Of a stretch of 64,000 nt of DNA, positions 45,013 through 55,841 are shown in pieces. The notes below the pieces were generated by a model. That model did no database searches, was not told where the DNA came from, and saw nothing but the letters and a program-made list of their open reading frames with translations. This stretch comes from Delphinus delphis (lineage: Eukaryota; Chordata; Mammalia; Artiodactyla; Delphinidae). The stretch spans positions 63,061,740 to 63,125,739 of the forward strand of contig NC_082691.1 of assembly GCF_949987515.2 (NCBI RefSeq), written 5' to 3'. Position 1 is the stretch's first letter. Each line of letters opens with the position of its first letter. The translations under genes and the position numbers were made by a program.

Positions 45013-45383
45013 AAAAAAAATGGTCATGAGGAACCTAGGGGCAAGACGGGAATAAAAATGCAGACCTACTGGAGAATGGACTTGAGGACACGGGGAGGGG
45101 GAAGGGTAAGCTGGGACAAAGTGAGAGAGTGGCATGGACATATATACACTACCAAATGTAAAACAGATAGCTAGTGGGAAGCAGCTGCATAGCACAGGGA
45201 GATCAGCTCGGTGCTTTGTGACCACCTAGAGGGGCGGGATAGGGAGGGTGGGAGGGAGGGAGACCCAAGAGGGAAGAGATATGGGGATATATGTATATGT
45301 ATAACTGATTCACTTTGTTATAAAGCAGAAACTAACACACCATTGTAAAGCAACTATACTCCAATAAAGATGTTTAAAAAAAA

Positions 45384-45864
45384 TCCATTAAAAGAAACCC
45401 AGAACTACCCACATGCTTGTACAACTATTTAATTACAAGGATAAATTTTTTTATTAAAAAAATACATAAGTACTCAGGCAGATAAACCAGCTTGCCTAGG
45501 AAATATGAAAAATAAGTCAGGCTGCAGATTTCCCCAATGCTAGGCTAAATTCAAGGAGATACTGAATCAATGCTTACAGAATTTTAAAGAAGAAAAGTTA
45601 CCATGCAGCAATTTTATGCCACCAATTTATTTGTTATGTTAGGAAGGGATTTTCAGGTATGTGAGCTCTTAAGCTCACACAGGAGCTTCTAGAAAATCTC
45701 TTGAATTTGTAATCCAACAATCTGAATATTAAGACAAGAGTTCCAAAATGGCACAAAAGTGACTGGCAAAAAGTAAAACTAGTTAAAGAGATAATCAATT
45801 GGCAGAAAGCTGGCTATGAAACCAGATTCAAGTACTACAAATGGGTATAAGAGCTCTCTGGGGG
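45384..45864. other. Unassigned sequence
   Basis: No recognisable element. Confidence 0.4.
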
Positions 45865-46362
45865 GTAATGGAAATGTTCTAAAATAGGATGGTAGTGATG
45901 GTGACACAGTTCTGTAAGTTTACTAAAAATCATTTAGTTGTATTCTTTTTTTTTCCTTATAAATTTATTTATTTATTTTTGGCTGCGTTGGGTCTTCGTT
46001 ACTGCGCACAGGCTTTCTCTAGTTGCAGCAAGCGGGGGCTACTCTTCGTTGCGGTGCATGGGCTTCTCATTGCGGTGGTTTCTCTTGTTGCGGAGCATGG
46101 GCTCTAGGCCCCCGGGCTTCAGTAGTTGTGGCATGCAGGTTTCAGTAGTTGTGGCTCTTGGGCTCTAGAGCACAGGCTCAGTAGTTGTTGCGCACGGGCT
46201 TAGTTGCTCCGCAGCATGTGGGATCTTCCTGGACCAAGGCTCGATCCTGTGTCCCCTGCATTGGCAGGCAGATTCTTAACCTCTGCGCCACCAGGGAAGC
46301 CCATTTAGTTGTATTCTTAAAGTTGGTTAAGTTTATGGTAAATTACACCTCGATAAAGCTGT
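45865..46362 (+). repeat. Old L1M 3' end, split by a SINE
   Basis: The left part has gtgacacagttctgtaagtt and tactaaaaatcatttagttg. After the SINE it resumes with a tttatggtaaattacacctc block and gataaagctg. This is the classic terminal order of L1MA/L1MB-type elements. Confidence 0.75.
45948..46301 (-). mobile_element. CHR-type SINE, long form, minus strand
   Basis: On the minus strand it begins gggcttccctggtggcgcag and ends in ccaacgcagccaaaaataaa with a T-rich end on the plus strand. The TSD catttagttgtattctt is a perfect 17-mer at 45931-45947 and 46302-46318. Confidence 0.97.
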
Positions 46363-46363
46363 T

Positions 46364-46660
46364 TGTATTAATCTGAATTCTCCAAAGAAACAGAACCAAT
46401 AGGATACATATGGAGATATATAGGAGGAGATTTATTATAGAAATTGGCTCACACAATCATGGAGGCAAGAAGTCCCATGATCTGCCACAAATTGGATGAT
46501 GCCCACCGGCACTAGTAAGGGTGGTCTATACTCAGTCTACCAATTCAAAAGCTAATCTTTACCATAAACACCCTCACAGACACACCCAGAAATTATGTTT
46601 TTCCAGCTCTCTGGGCATCCCTTAGCCCAATCAAGTTGACACATAAAATTAACCATCACA
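46364..46660. repeat. Old LTR-like repeat, internally shortened
   Basis: It starts TGTATTAATCTGAATTCTCC and ends TTAACCATCACA, with the TG...CA ends of an LTR. Inner blocks: ccaaagaaacagaaccaata and acaccctcacagacacaccc. I recognise the repeat but not its family name. About 300 bp, likely deleted in the middle. Confidence 0.55.
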
Positions 46661-47489
46661 TTGCTTTCAAAAATCAAATCTAAAAATGTATCCAAAGAGA
46701 AAATTTTATAATGCTAAAAATAATAATATAAAAATCATCTGGATTTTCAAAGCCAAGGTTATATCAACATAGCCTAAGAAGTGGGCAAGACAAGTAAAAG
46801 TGTGCCAAATACCTTATCACCAAAGGTACCATTTCACACTTGACTCTGACAATCTGAAAAAGTTAATTAAAGAAACTTTTGAAAAATGAAAGTTAACTAT
46901 TAATATAATGCCTTCCAAACACTAGAAAAGATAAAAGAAAATGCAGTCCATATACCAAAAAAATAAATAGGAAAGAGAACGCAGGATTTTTTTTCAGTAG
47001 AAAATATTGTTCACGTTACAGGAATAAGAGCAACTATAAATACTGTAATGATATTTATATTAGTCTCCCCAATTTAAAATTAAAACTATCAGATTGGAGC
47101 AAAAAAAAAAATTTGTACACAAAGCACAGTAAAACAAACAAGAAAAGGACAAAAAATGAGAAGCCTAATTGCTTGATCTGATGAAAAATAGACATTTCTT
47201 ACCAAATTAAGAAGAACTTAATTTGTAATGGTTTTTTAAATGTTCATTGCAACAGAAAGATGACTACGACAAATTTTAAGTGGAAAAAAAAGTGCAGATT
47301 TCATACCAGCATATACAGAACGACCCCATGGCAAATTGTGAATGTCTGTGTTCATGTGCACACAGACGCAACAGAATAATAAAGGGTGTTCACCAAGATG
47401 TCAGAAGTAGGTTTAGGGAAAGTTTAGTGCTTTTGGAAGTGGCGGGGGGAGGGTTGTTTAACTTGCATTTTTAATACTGAAATATATTC
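46661..47489. other. Unassigned AT-rich sequence
   Basis: No recognisable element. Contains an A-run near 47100. Confidence 0.4.
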
Positions 47490-47517
47490 ACAGACACACA
47501 CACACACACACACACAC
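47490..47517. repeat. (CA)n microsatellite
   Basis: Pure CA tract apart from its edge. Produces a Val-Cys ORF on the minus strand. Confidence 0.95.
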
Positions 47518-47757
47518 GAAAGGATACTGTAAACTGAAAAAAGAAAATGGTAAACACCACTTAAGTGGTATGTATCCAGAGAATCATTTACACTGAAAAA
47601 GAACAAATTGACAATGAATATATAATTCTCATAAATCCTACAAAACAAGTTACAGTGTACCAAAATATACATGAAGGCTAAAACTGAAAATATAAAGAGA
47701 AATTTATAAAAAACAAGTAGTCTTCTTCAGGTCAAGCAGCCAAAAAAATAGAAGGAC

Positions 47758-47850
47758 CTGAATAATAGTATTAATATAATTACTAATCTAGATAATTAGT
47801 CTGGATTATATAATTACAATATAATTAAATTAATTTAATAAATATATTGA
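47758..47850. repeat. AT-rich low-complexity tract
   Basis: Nearly all A and T, with attaata and aattaa units. Confidence 0.8.
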
Positions 47851-47949
47851 ATGATACACATGAAAACAGAAAATAATCTCCATTTTTCAGCACCCATGGC
47901 ATATTTTTAAAAGTTTATTTAGAATTAGGCCACCTGGGAAGTTGCTAAT

Positions 47950-49690
47950 TCATGCTTGTAACTACAACCTTATCAAAAATCCTAAGGACTTTAAAATGCA
48001 AACTAGCAAATTTAAAGTCCATCAAGAAGAGAAATAAGCAAGAGTAGCCAATAACTTTTTGAAAAAGCTGAACAAGTATAGCCTTGCCATACTGGATATT
48101 AAAATGTATCACAAAGCTACAATAACTAAAGAGCATCACACCAGCATAGGAAAAGACTGACTGATAGAAGAATGGAATAGAAATTCCAAAGGGACACCCA
48201 AATGTGTGTATGTATGTAAGTGTAACATTATATTATAAAGTTAATATTTTAAATCAGTGCAGAGAAAAATGGATAAATTTAGAGGGGAAACAAAATTAAA
48301 TCTCTACCTCAACATTAAATGAATTTTAGATGAATTCAAAGATTTCAATCAAAAATTTTATAAAAATAAAACTATAAAGTACTAGAAGAAAAACAGTGAT
48401 ACATATTTTCATAATCTCTTCAATTTAGAAGGTTTTTATAAATATGAACCAAAAATGGGGAAAAAAACCTGATTGGTTTATTTTTAAATTTAAAGTCTGA
48501 ACATAAAAAAGGGTTAAAAGGCATATTTACAAATGGTGAAAATTATTTGCAGCAAATATCACCAAAGTTTAAATAGCCTTAATATATAAAAAGTTTATAG
48601 AAATCAGAGAACTCCCCAATAGAAAAACGAGTATGCTATTTATAAAAGAAATACAGGTGCTATTTATAAAAAGAAATAACAGATAAGAAATAAAGGTTCA
48701 AATTCACAAATAATCAAACAAATTAACAGAAGGGTTATATGCCACTTTTTACCTACCAAATTATAGCTTTTTTTTAAAGGTTGAGATCCAATATAAGGGT
48801 CAACAGGCAAAGTCATACTTGTGTGTGGAATTGTAAACTGGTTCAATACTGCGGGGGTAGAATATATATTTCAAATGCTTCAAAAATATTCAACTCTTTC
48901 TACTCAACAACTTTACTTCTAAGAATTTATCCTAAGGCAAAAAGGATTTATAGGGCTTCCCTGGTGGCACAGTGGTTAAGAATCCGTCTGCCAAAGCAGG
49001 GGACAAGGGTTCGAGCCCTGGTGCAGGAAGATCCCACATGCCGTGGAGCAACTAAGCCCATGCGCCACAACTACTGAGCCTATGCTCTAGAGCCCATGAG
49101 CCACAACTACTGAGCCCGCGTGCTACAACTACTGAAGCCTGTGTGCCTAGAGCCCGTGCTCCGCAACAAGAGAAGCCACCGCAATGAGAAGCCCACGCAC
49201 CACAACGAAGAGTAGCCCCTGTCCGCCGCAACTAGAGAAAGCCCGTGCACAGCAACGAAGACCCAACGCAGCCAAAAATTTTTAAATTTTTTTTAAAAAA
49301 GAATTTATAAAGATGTAAAAACGATGGTAGTCACTGAGCAGTATTTGTGACAGCAAGAAAGCAGAAAGGACTTAAACGTCCAACAATAGAGACCAGTTAA
49401 ATAAACCATGTTACCTTAAAAACTCTGTTGAGGAAGACTACTGGAATGAAATGATATTAATTACACACTGTTAGGTAGGAGGAAAAAAGTAAACAACAAT
49501 ACAATAATGGTCTCATATTTGAAAAAAATAATAATGAATGTTCATATGTGTTAAAACTCAAGCAGAAAACACATTTCTCAAAATGTTAACAGTAATTCTC
49601 TGTATGTGTTGATATTATAAGTAGGATTTTGTGTTTTCTTTGCCAATCTTTATTTTATAAATTTTTCCACAATCAACATGTACAACTTGC
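47950..49690 (+). repeat. Old L1M ORF2 C-terminal and 3' region, split by a SINE
   Basis: Degraded coding resembles ORF2 (a block encoding KATI/YNN then WN). The later part has ctaagaatttatcctaaggc, then after the SINE aacgtccaacaatagagacc and agttaaataaaccatgttac, and an agtaggattttgtgttttct end. These are hallmarks of L1M ORF2/3' ends. Confidence 0.7.
48953..49295 (+). mobile_element. CHR-type SINE, long form
   Basis: The head is gggcttccctggtggcacag and the B box gggttcgagccc. The body has repeated ccacaactactgagcc units and ends acccaacgcagccaaaaatt. The TSD is aaaaaggatttata (48939-48952) and aaaaagaatttata (49296-49309), one difference. Confidence 0.95.
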
Positions 49691-50469
49691 ATAATAATTG
49701 TTAAAATAATAACAACAATAGAAGTAATATGTTGAAAATCGTTAAGCTTTATTCTCCTTTCAAAGAGCATTAATATGCTAGTTCTTTTTCTCCTCATCAT
49801 GGAAGAAAGCACCATGAATTCCCATTAATGAAAAAAGACGTGGCTTCCCGTCACCCTGAGGGACACTTTCAGTGGGATGATTACGCTGCTATGACAACAA
49901 GGGGAGGATGTGATGTCACATAATGATCCAGTGACTGCAATGTCCCTGTCCCAATGCAGAGCTCTCACTGCCAGCTGGAAATCCAGCAGAGACCTCATTA
50001 AGAGCATCTGTTCGGTAATTACTAGAAGTTTCCCCTCACCATGCATCCAACTCTGAAAACAGCCCTACCGCAGAACTCCCAACTCCTGATTCACAGAGGG
50101 CTTCATCTCCCTCTTCTGTAGAGCGCAGACTGACAGCCACCAGAGATCCCGGTCAAGTGTTGGCACAGTCAGTAAATGCAACCTGGATCAACAGGGACCA
50201 GGAAAGAAGCAGCAGCCAAAGGACTTTCACTTAAGCAGACATAAAGTCTCAAGGTGTTTAGAATGTTTAAATATTGTCATTTCCATTAGAGAAAATCTAA
50301 TACACCTCTAACCCACAGAAAGGAAGAGCAAATAGCAGTGATCACATAGCAAGCTGGAGAATCAAGTGTAATATGAAAATGCATAATGAATTCTTCTATA
50401 ATGAATATGAAATCCCAGGACCCTGTTCACACAGCGATCTGCACAGTGTTGGGGCAAATTGCTATAATG
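49691..50469. other. Unassigned sequence
   Basis: No recognisable element. Confidence 0.4.
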
Positions 50470-50640
50470 GAAAGAGCTAGACAAACCCGATTTCAAGTCC
50501 CAACCCTACTACTTAATCTCTGAAGCCTCAGTTTCCTTACCTGTAAACTGAGAATAATAAGGTTTATAAAGGATTGCTGAAAATTAAATATAAAGCTCTG
50601 AGCCTAGTGCCTGGTACTCAAAAAAGGTTAGTTCCCCTAA
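50470..50640 (+). repeat. MIR SINE, sense
   Basis: It contains tttcaagtcccaaccctact, cctcagtttccttacctgta and a gagcctagtgcctggtactc end. Confidence 0.85.
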
Positions 50641-50689
50641 AAAATTTTCACAGAAAACTAAATGGATAGGTCAATGAATTAATTGGTCT

Positions 50690-50858
50690 TGACTGGACCA
50701 AGGCAAAAATCTCCTAACTGGCCTCTCTCTCTGGCCACTCCTACTGCTAACCATTCATTACAAGCACATATGATGCTGTTCTTACACATGCCATTTTCTC
50801 TGCCTAGAATTTTCCCAGAATCTCTCCCCTTCCCATCCCCTCCTGAACCTCATCCAGT
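50690..50858 (+). repeat. L2 fragment, sense
   Basis: Blocks ctcctaactggcctctctct, then tgccattttctctgcctaga and a cctcctgaacctcatcc end. Confidence 0.6.
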
Positions 50859-50859
50859 T

Positions 50860-51052
50860 CAATGATTCCCAAACAAAACCACACATCAGAGTTACTTAGA
50901 CGGCTTCCTAAAAATGCACATGCCCAGGTCCCACTCCATAACTACAGAAGCAGAATCTCCAAAGCATGGGGCCCAGAAATCTTTAACAACCTCCCATTTG
51001 GTTCATATGCAGCCAGCCCTGCCCTTGCAGTATCTGAAAACCACTGATATAG
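50860..51052. repeat. MER5-like hAT relic
   Basis: It opens caatgattcccaaacaaaac and closes tatctgaaaaccactgata, degenerate inverted ends. The core has cacatcagagttacttagac. Confidence 0.65.
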
Positions 51053-51096
51053 CTAATTCCTACTTCTTTAAAACTTGGTTTAAAACTGGGACTCTC

Positions 51097-51311
51097 GGGC
51101 TTCCCTGGTGGTGCAGTGGTTGAGAGCCCGCCTGCTGATGCAGGGGACGTGGGTTCGTGCCCCAGTCCGGGAGGATCCCACATGCCGCGGAGCGGCTGGG
51201 CCCGTGAGCCATGGCCGCTGAGCCTGCGCGTCCGGAGCCTGTGCTCTGCAACGGGAGAGGCCACAACAGTGAGAGGCCCGCATACCGCAAAAAAAAAAAA
51301 AAACAGAAAAT
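51097..51311 (+). mobile_element. CHR-type SINE, short young form
   Basis: Standard head and body. The A tail has interruptions (aaacagaaaat). The TSD core aactgggactctc is identical at 51084-51096 and 51312-51324. Confidence 0.95.
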
Positions 51312-51324
51312 AACTGGGACTCTC

Positions 51325-51650
51325 ATACAAGCTGGTAGAATTGTAAAATGGTACAACCACTTTGGAAAACAGTTTGGCAGTTCATCAGAAGTTAAACATT
51401 AATTTATCACACAACCCAGCAATTCCACTCCTAGGAATCTACCCAAGAAAATGACAATACGTGTGCACACAAAGACTTGTATGTGAACGTTTATAGCAGC
51501 ATTATTCATAGTAGCCAAAATATGGAAACAGTTAAGTAATTATACATGGTAATGACTGCACAACTCTGTAAATTTACTAAAAATCATTAAGTGTACTTTT
51601 TAAATGGGTGAATTTTATGGTATGTAAATTGAATAAAAACTGAATAAAGT
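51325..51650 (+). repeat. Old L1M ORF2 end and 3' terminus
   Basis: It has ggtacaaccactttggaaaa, cccagcaattccactcctag, then a gcacaactctgtaaatttac block and gggtgaattttatggtatgt. Typical L1MA/MB end, with a decayed aataaa tail. Confidence 0.8.
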
Positions 51651-52154
51651 TGAATGAATGGAAGGGAAGGGGGAGGGAAAAGGTAGACAAGACAAGACAG
51701 GAAAAAACTGGGTCCAAACTCCTGCAGGCAGTGAGCTCCTCCTGCGCTTGTGTTACCCTCGTTCTTCATAAATCCCTCAAACAACACTTGGCCCATGGAT
51801 GTTATTTTTTTATCAGTCTCCTCACAAGCCCACACACTTTTCAAGAATGAGAAAATTGTCTCATGTCTCCTTAGATTTGCAGGGCAGTCAAAGGGCACCT
51901 AGCAAATGTTTGTAAGAGAAGGAATGAGTGGCTGACCGAGCTTTCTGTTGAAATAAACTCTAAGAAACATTCTGGTCCTAAGACCTTCATACCCAGTTGC
52001 CTCCCCCATTCAAGGTCATAAACCCTCTCACTGGGAGGTTGAGAGAAGATGCTGGATGTCCCAAAAGTGCTTCGAATTTTTACCAAAGGCATGTGCCACA
52101 GGTTTAAGAAGGCCCTTCCTCTGACATCTCCCATGCATGGCCAGGCTCACACAC
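51651..52154. other. Unassigned; begins with a purine-rich patch
   Basis: 51655-51715 is rich in ggaa and gaca units. No other element is recognised. Confidence 0.4.
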
Positions 52155-52305
52155 AACCATGTTAGCTTCAGATGCCCCGGATTCAAGCCCTGGGCTCTTC
52201 ACTTCCCAGGGCAAGTGTCCGTTTCCTCATCAGAAAATGGGGAATTAAATGAGCTAGTGCTTTCAAAGCCCTTAGAATACTGCCTGGCGAACAGCAAATG
52301 CTCAA
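52155..52305 (+). repeat. MIR SINE, sense
   Basis: Blocks ggattcaagccctgggctct, then gtttcctcatcagaaaatgg and gaatactgcctggcgaacag. Confidence 0.85.
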
Positions 52306-52375
52306 TCACAGAGAGAGAGAAGATAAGTGTATGTGGTGTGTGTGTGTTTGTACATAAAATGTGTGTGTGTATAAT
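52306..52375. repeat. GA then GT simple-sequence tract
   Basis: Short (GA)n followed by two (GT)n patches around gtttgtacataaaat. Confidence 0.8.
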
Positions 52376-52490
52376 TGGTGTGACAGCACTGCCCAAACAG
52401 GCCACATTGTGAGATGCTCAGATAAGTTTCACCTGGCTCGCGAGGTATCCAGGTTGAAGAAGCCAAGAACAGCGCAAAAGAGGGCCAAGG

Positions 52491-52696
52491 GGGCTTCCCT
52501 GGTGGTGCAGTGGTTGGGAGTCCGCCTGCCGATGCAGGGGACACGGGTTTGTGCCCCGGTCCGGGAAGATCCCACGCGCCGCAGAGCGGCTGGGCCTGTG
52601 AGCCATGGCCGCTGAGCCTGCGCATCTGGAGCCTGTGCTCCGCAATGGGAGAGGCCACAGCAGTGAGAGGCCCCCGTACAGCAAAAAAAAAAAAAG
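52491..52696 (+). mobile_element. CHR-type SINE, short young form
   Basis: Head gggcttccctggtggtgcag, standard body and A tail. The TSD is agagggccaagg (52479-52490) and agagagccaagg (52697-52708), one difference. Confidence 0.95.
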
Positions 52697-52769
52697 AGAG
52701 AGCCAAGGCACTAAGAGAGAGAGGGAGCTGAGTAATTTTAAATGTCCATGCATACAATTAAGTTTTAAA

Positions 52770-52990
52770 ATGCAGATAACAGAACAACATGGATGATCCC
52801 ATTTAAATATAAAACTGCTATAGAATATTATGTGAATTTAAGATAAAAAAATATGGAAGCAGATTCACCTAAATATTAACAGAGGTCATCTCTGGATAAT
52901 GAGTTTTTCTTTCCTGAGTTCCCAAAATGAATACGGATCATTTTTATAGGCAAATGAAATTAATAATCCCATCTTCATTGTGTTTAAAAA
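52770..52990 (+). repeat. Old L1M 3' terminal fragment
   Basis: A ttcacctaaatattaacaga block followed by ggtcatctctggataatgag and a ttcccaaaatgaatacggat end is typical of old L1M 3' ends. Confidence 0.6.
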
Positions 52991-53234
52991 ATGAATTAAG
53001 TGATTAGGAAAGTGAAGAAAGCCTCCTGCCCCCACGGACCACCTGCCTCTCTGGCAGCCTGAAAGTTTTTCTGGTTTGCTCCGAAGAGAGAATGAATTCT
53101 CAGAAGGGTATAGGAGGGCCCAGATACAGAGGAGGAACACCATGTGCACGGTAGTTGCCCGTTATGACCCAACAGCAGGACCAGTCAACAAATACGCACA
53201 CAGTGATTCGCCCCAGTGCAGCCAGCCCCTGCAT

Positions 53235-53655
53235 TTGTGAACACAAATCTGATCAAGTCACTTCTGCTTAAAACTCTTAGTTGCCTTCCACTGCTCTTGG
53301 GAAAAAGACCAAACCCTTCAGCTGGTCCACAAGAACCTCTGCCCACCTTTCCGGACTCTTCTTAACCCATATTCCTCCTCTACCCACCCTCCAGGCGCAG
53401 GGCCTGGGCTGTCCGCTCCATCTGGATGCTTCCCACCTCCTTCTCCCATCCCCTTCATCAGGGGAGCCCACCCCAACGCCCCCCGGACTAGGTTCCATGC
53501 CATTTCCGGGCACTGGAACAGCACCCCAGCCATTCCATCAGAGCACAGTTACACTACTGTGGGCTCCACTGGACTGGTCAGTTTGACTCACATTGTATCC
53601 CTACTGCCTAACACAATAGCTGGCATGTGGTGGGCACCCCATAAAGAAAGGCCAA
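53235..53655 (+). repeat. L2 LINE 3' end, sense
   Basis: Clear order: aatctgatcaagtcacttct, a gaccaaacccttcagctggt block and a final cattgtatccctactgccta then gctggcatgtggtgggcacc. The terminal block marks the L2 3' end. Confidence 0.75.
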
Positions 53656-53659
53656 GTGA

Positions 53660-54175
53660 ATGATTACCATCCAGAGACACTGCAAAGTGTGAGCCTAGAG
53701 AAAAGACCAGATCACAGAAGGCCTGCAAGCCTTACTTGGGAATGTGGGCTTGATTCTGCATGCGACGGGAAGCTACTGGACAGTTTTGTTTTGTTTTGTT
53801 TTTTTGCGGTACGCGGGCCTCTCACTGTTGTGGCCTCTCCCGTTGCGGAGCACAGGCTCCGGACACGCAGGCTCAGTGGCCATGGCTCACGGGCCCAGCC
53901 GCTCCGTGGCATGTGGATCTTCCCAGACCGGGGCACGAACCCATCTGCATCGGCAGACGGACTCTCAACCACTGTGCCACCAGGGAAGCCCTACTGGACA
54001 GTTTTAAACTGCAGGGCAGCAGGATCAGCTGTGTGTTCCAGAAGAACATTCTAGCTGTGGTGCTGAGAGGCGTTTGGAGGGGAGGCAAGTTGGGGAGGTG
54101 GGGAGACCACTTGGAAATATTGCAGTAGACTCGGGGAGAGGAAAGGGGGTCTAAACTAAGGCAGGGGAGGTGGAG
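53660..54175 (-). repeat. L2-like repeat, antisense, split by a SINE
   Basis: The left part has agaaggcctgcaagccttac and cgacgggaagctactggaca. After the SINE it resumes with acagttttaaactgcagggc, attctagctgtggtgctgag and attgcagtagactcggggag. Confidence 0.7.
53788..53990 (-). mobile_element. CHR-type SINE, short young form, minus strand
   Basis: On the minus strand it starts gggcttccctggtggcacag. The poly(A) reads as a T-rich run at the left (ttttgttttgttttttt). The TSD ctactggacagtttt is identical at 53773-53787 and 53991-54005. The B-box region has a small deletion (cacgaacccatctgc on the plus strand). Confidence 0.97.
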
Positions 54176-54394
54176 GGCAAAGTATGAAGAGGAAAGAGCT
54201 CAGAGAAGAAAATCCACAGGACCTGATGACTGACTAGATGTAGGGACACAGAAGAAGGAATCTATTAAGATGGTTCCCAGATTTCTGCTTCAGATGCATG
54301 AGCTTTCCAAAATGCAGAAACTGGATTTAGGTCACTGCTCTTGAAATAAGTCACTTTGACTTTTGAAGCCCCCTTGAAATGCAGCTGCACATAG

Positions 54395-54490
54395 CTCTCT
54401 TGCAGGGTTATTGGTAGAATCAAATGAGTTGCTGTTTGGGAAAGTGCTTCACAAATGGTAAAACCTTATTATTATCATCATCAACATGGG
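54395..54490 (+). repeat. MIR 3' end, sense
   Basis: cagggttattggtagaatca, then a gtgcttcacaaatggtaaaa block and an attattatc tail. Confidence 0.55.
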
Positions 54491-54544
54491 GGTAACAGCT
54501 TAAAAAACAACTGCATAATCACCTCCAGAAAACAGCTTCCTTGG

Positions 54545-54969
54545 GGGACTTCCCCAGTGGCACAGCGGTTGAGAATCCGCCTGCCAATGCAGGGGACATG
54601 GGTTCGAGCCTGGGTCTGGGAAGATTCCACATGCCACAGAGCAACTAAGCCCATGCGCCACAACTACTGAGCCTGCACTCTAGAGCCCGCAAGCCACAAC
54701 TACTGAAGCCCACATGCCACAGCTACTGAAGCCTGCGTGCCTAGAGCCTGTGCTCCGCAACAAGAGAAGCCACCGCAGTGAGAAGCCCACGCACCACAAT
54801 GAAGAGTAGCCCCCGCTCGCCAGAACGAGAGAAAGCCGGCGCGCAAAAACGAAGACCCCAACACAGCCAAAAATAATTAATTAATTAATTTTTTAAAAAG
54901 AACAGAACAAATACCTAGGAATAAATCTGAAAAAAGTTGTGCGAGACCACTATTCAAAAAAAAAAAAAA
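54545..54969 (+). mobile_element. Chimeric insertion: CHR-type SINE (long form) + L1 ORF2 fragment + poly(A)
   Basis: 54545 to about 54898 is a complete long-form SINE (head gggacttccccagtggcaca, B box gggttcgagcct, end cccaacacagccaaaaataa). It is followed by about 55 bases (54903-54955) that read like the L1 ORF2 segment encoding KYLGINL in sense orientation, then a run of A. The TSD aaaacagcttccttgg (54529-54544) and aaaacagcctccttgg (54970-54985), 15 of 16 identical, encloses the whole composite. So SINE and L1 piece appear to have been inserted together. Confidence 0.85.
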
Positions 54970-54985
54970 AAAACAGCCTCCTTGG

Positions 54986-55574
54986 AATAGTCACCAAGAC
55001 CAGGCTTATAGTCTTACACAACTGGCCAAATTTCTGCATCTTTTAAACTTTTAAACTTTTAAACAGTTAGCCTAATGAATGACCCAGGTAAGAAAAGAAG
55101 AAAAGGCATTTGCTGGAAAGTTGGGTTTCTCTGGGGCCCAGCACATGGCTGGGATCTGGTCTGGTTCAGAGTGCTGTCGGTTCTCTCTTTAAGAGATGCT
55201 GGATTCCCCTTCAGTACTTACTGACTTGACAAATTTTGAAAATCTAAACTTCCAACTGTTAAAGAAAGACGAGTCACTAGACACAATAAGTCTTTCTTGG
55301 ACATTGTAAACTAATGACTTTAAAATAGAAATCCATCCACTTTCCCACTCGCTGCCTAAATCCCATGTGTTCATTTGGGATCCCCAGGAGTCAGGAGTAA
55401 ATCAATGCCTGCTTTTTCCGGGGGCCTCTCAGAGAGATGAAGTTTCCAAAGGGCTGGAGGGTTCCCGTACTTTGTATCACAGGTGAACATCTAACCCAGC
55501 CAAAATGCCTTCAGGTTTGGCATGAGCTAAGGAAGGAGAATAGAGAAGGGAAAGGAATTAAGATTTATAAGTAC
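54986..55574. other. Unassigned sequence
   Basis: Contains three tandem cttttaaa units near 55039-55065. Otherwise no recognisable element. Confidence 0.4.
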
Positions 55575-55730
55575 CTGGGATGGTCTCATTACTAGGCCAA
55601 GCACTTTATAAATGGCATAATCGAATATAGATATTATTATTCCTACTTTACAGGATTCAGAAAGGTGAAGACTGTAGTCAGATATCTCATCAATGGTGAA
55701 CATCAGAGCTCAGCAATTCAACTTCTGGTT
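55575..55730 (-). repeat. MIR SINE, antisense
   Basis: Blocks ggccaagcactttataaatg, cctactttacaggattcaga and a catcagagctcagcaattca end. Confidence 0.78.
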
Positions 55731-55735
55731 TGTGC

Positions 55736-55841
55736 AAAAAAAAAAAAAACAGTCAATCCCTAGTCCCCGACCAGGGATCGAACCCGTGCCCCCTGCAGTG
55801 GAAGCTCGGAGTCTTAACCTCTGAACTGCCAGGGAAGTCCC
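55736..55841 (-). mobile_element. tRNA-head-only SINE, minus strand, ending in a T-run
   Basis: The minus strand reads gggacttccctggcagttca, an A-box-like tggcagttcagaggt segment and the B box gggttcgatccc. It then ends in cggggactagggattgactg and a run of 14 T (A14 on the plus strand, 55736-55749). It is only about 92 bp long before the T-run. It resembles the 5' tRNA-like third of the CHR/ruminant-type SINEs. No TSD was found. Confidence 0.8.

Larger units (their letters stand above)
38511..45383 (+). mobile_element. LINE-1, near full length, plus strand
   Basis: Order: 5' end gggaggagcttcaaaatggt, 5' UTR of about 2.0 kb, ORF1, ORF2, 3' UTR, AATAAA at 45363-45368 and a short A-run. The length of about 6.9 kb is close to full. 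Both ORFs are broken (stop, frameshifts, an internal deletion of about 270 bp). I could not identify a TSD. The G-run cluster typical of L1 3' UTRs is at 45242-45260. Confidence 0.95.

Noticed and set aside
38511..45383. Active, retrotransposition-competent L1
   Set aside because: In-frame stop and frameshift in ORF1, several frame breaks and a deletion of about 270 bp in ORF2.
48953..49295. Internal direct repeats as a CRISPR array
   Set aside because: The ccacaactactgagcc units are short internal duplications of the long-form SINE and the DNA is mammalian.
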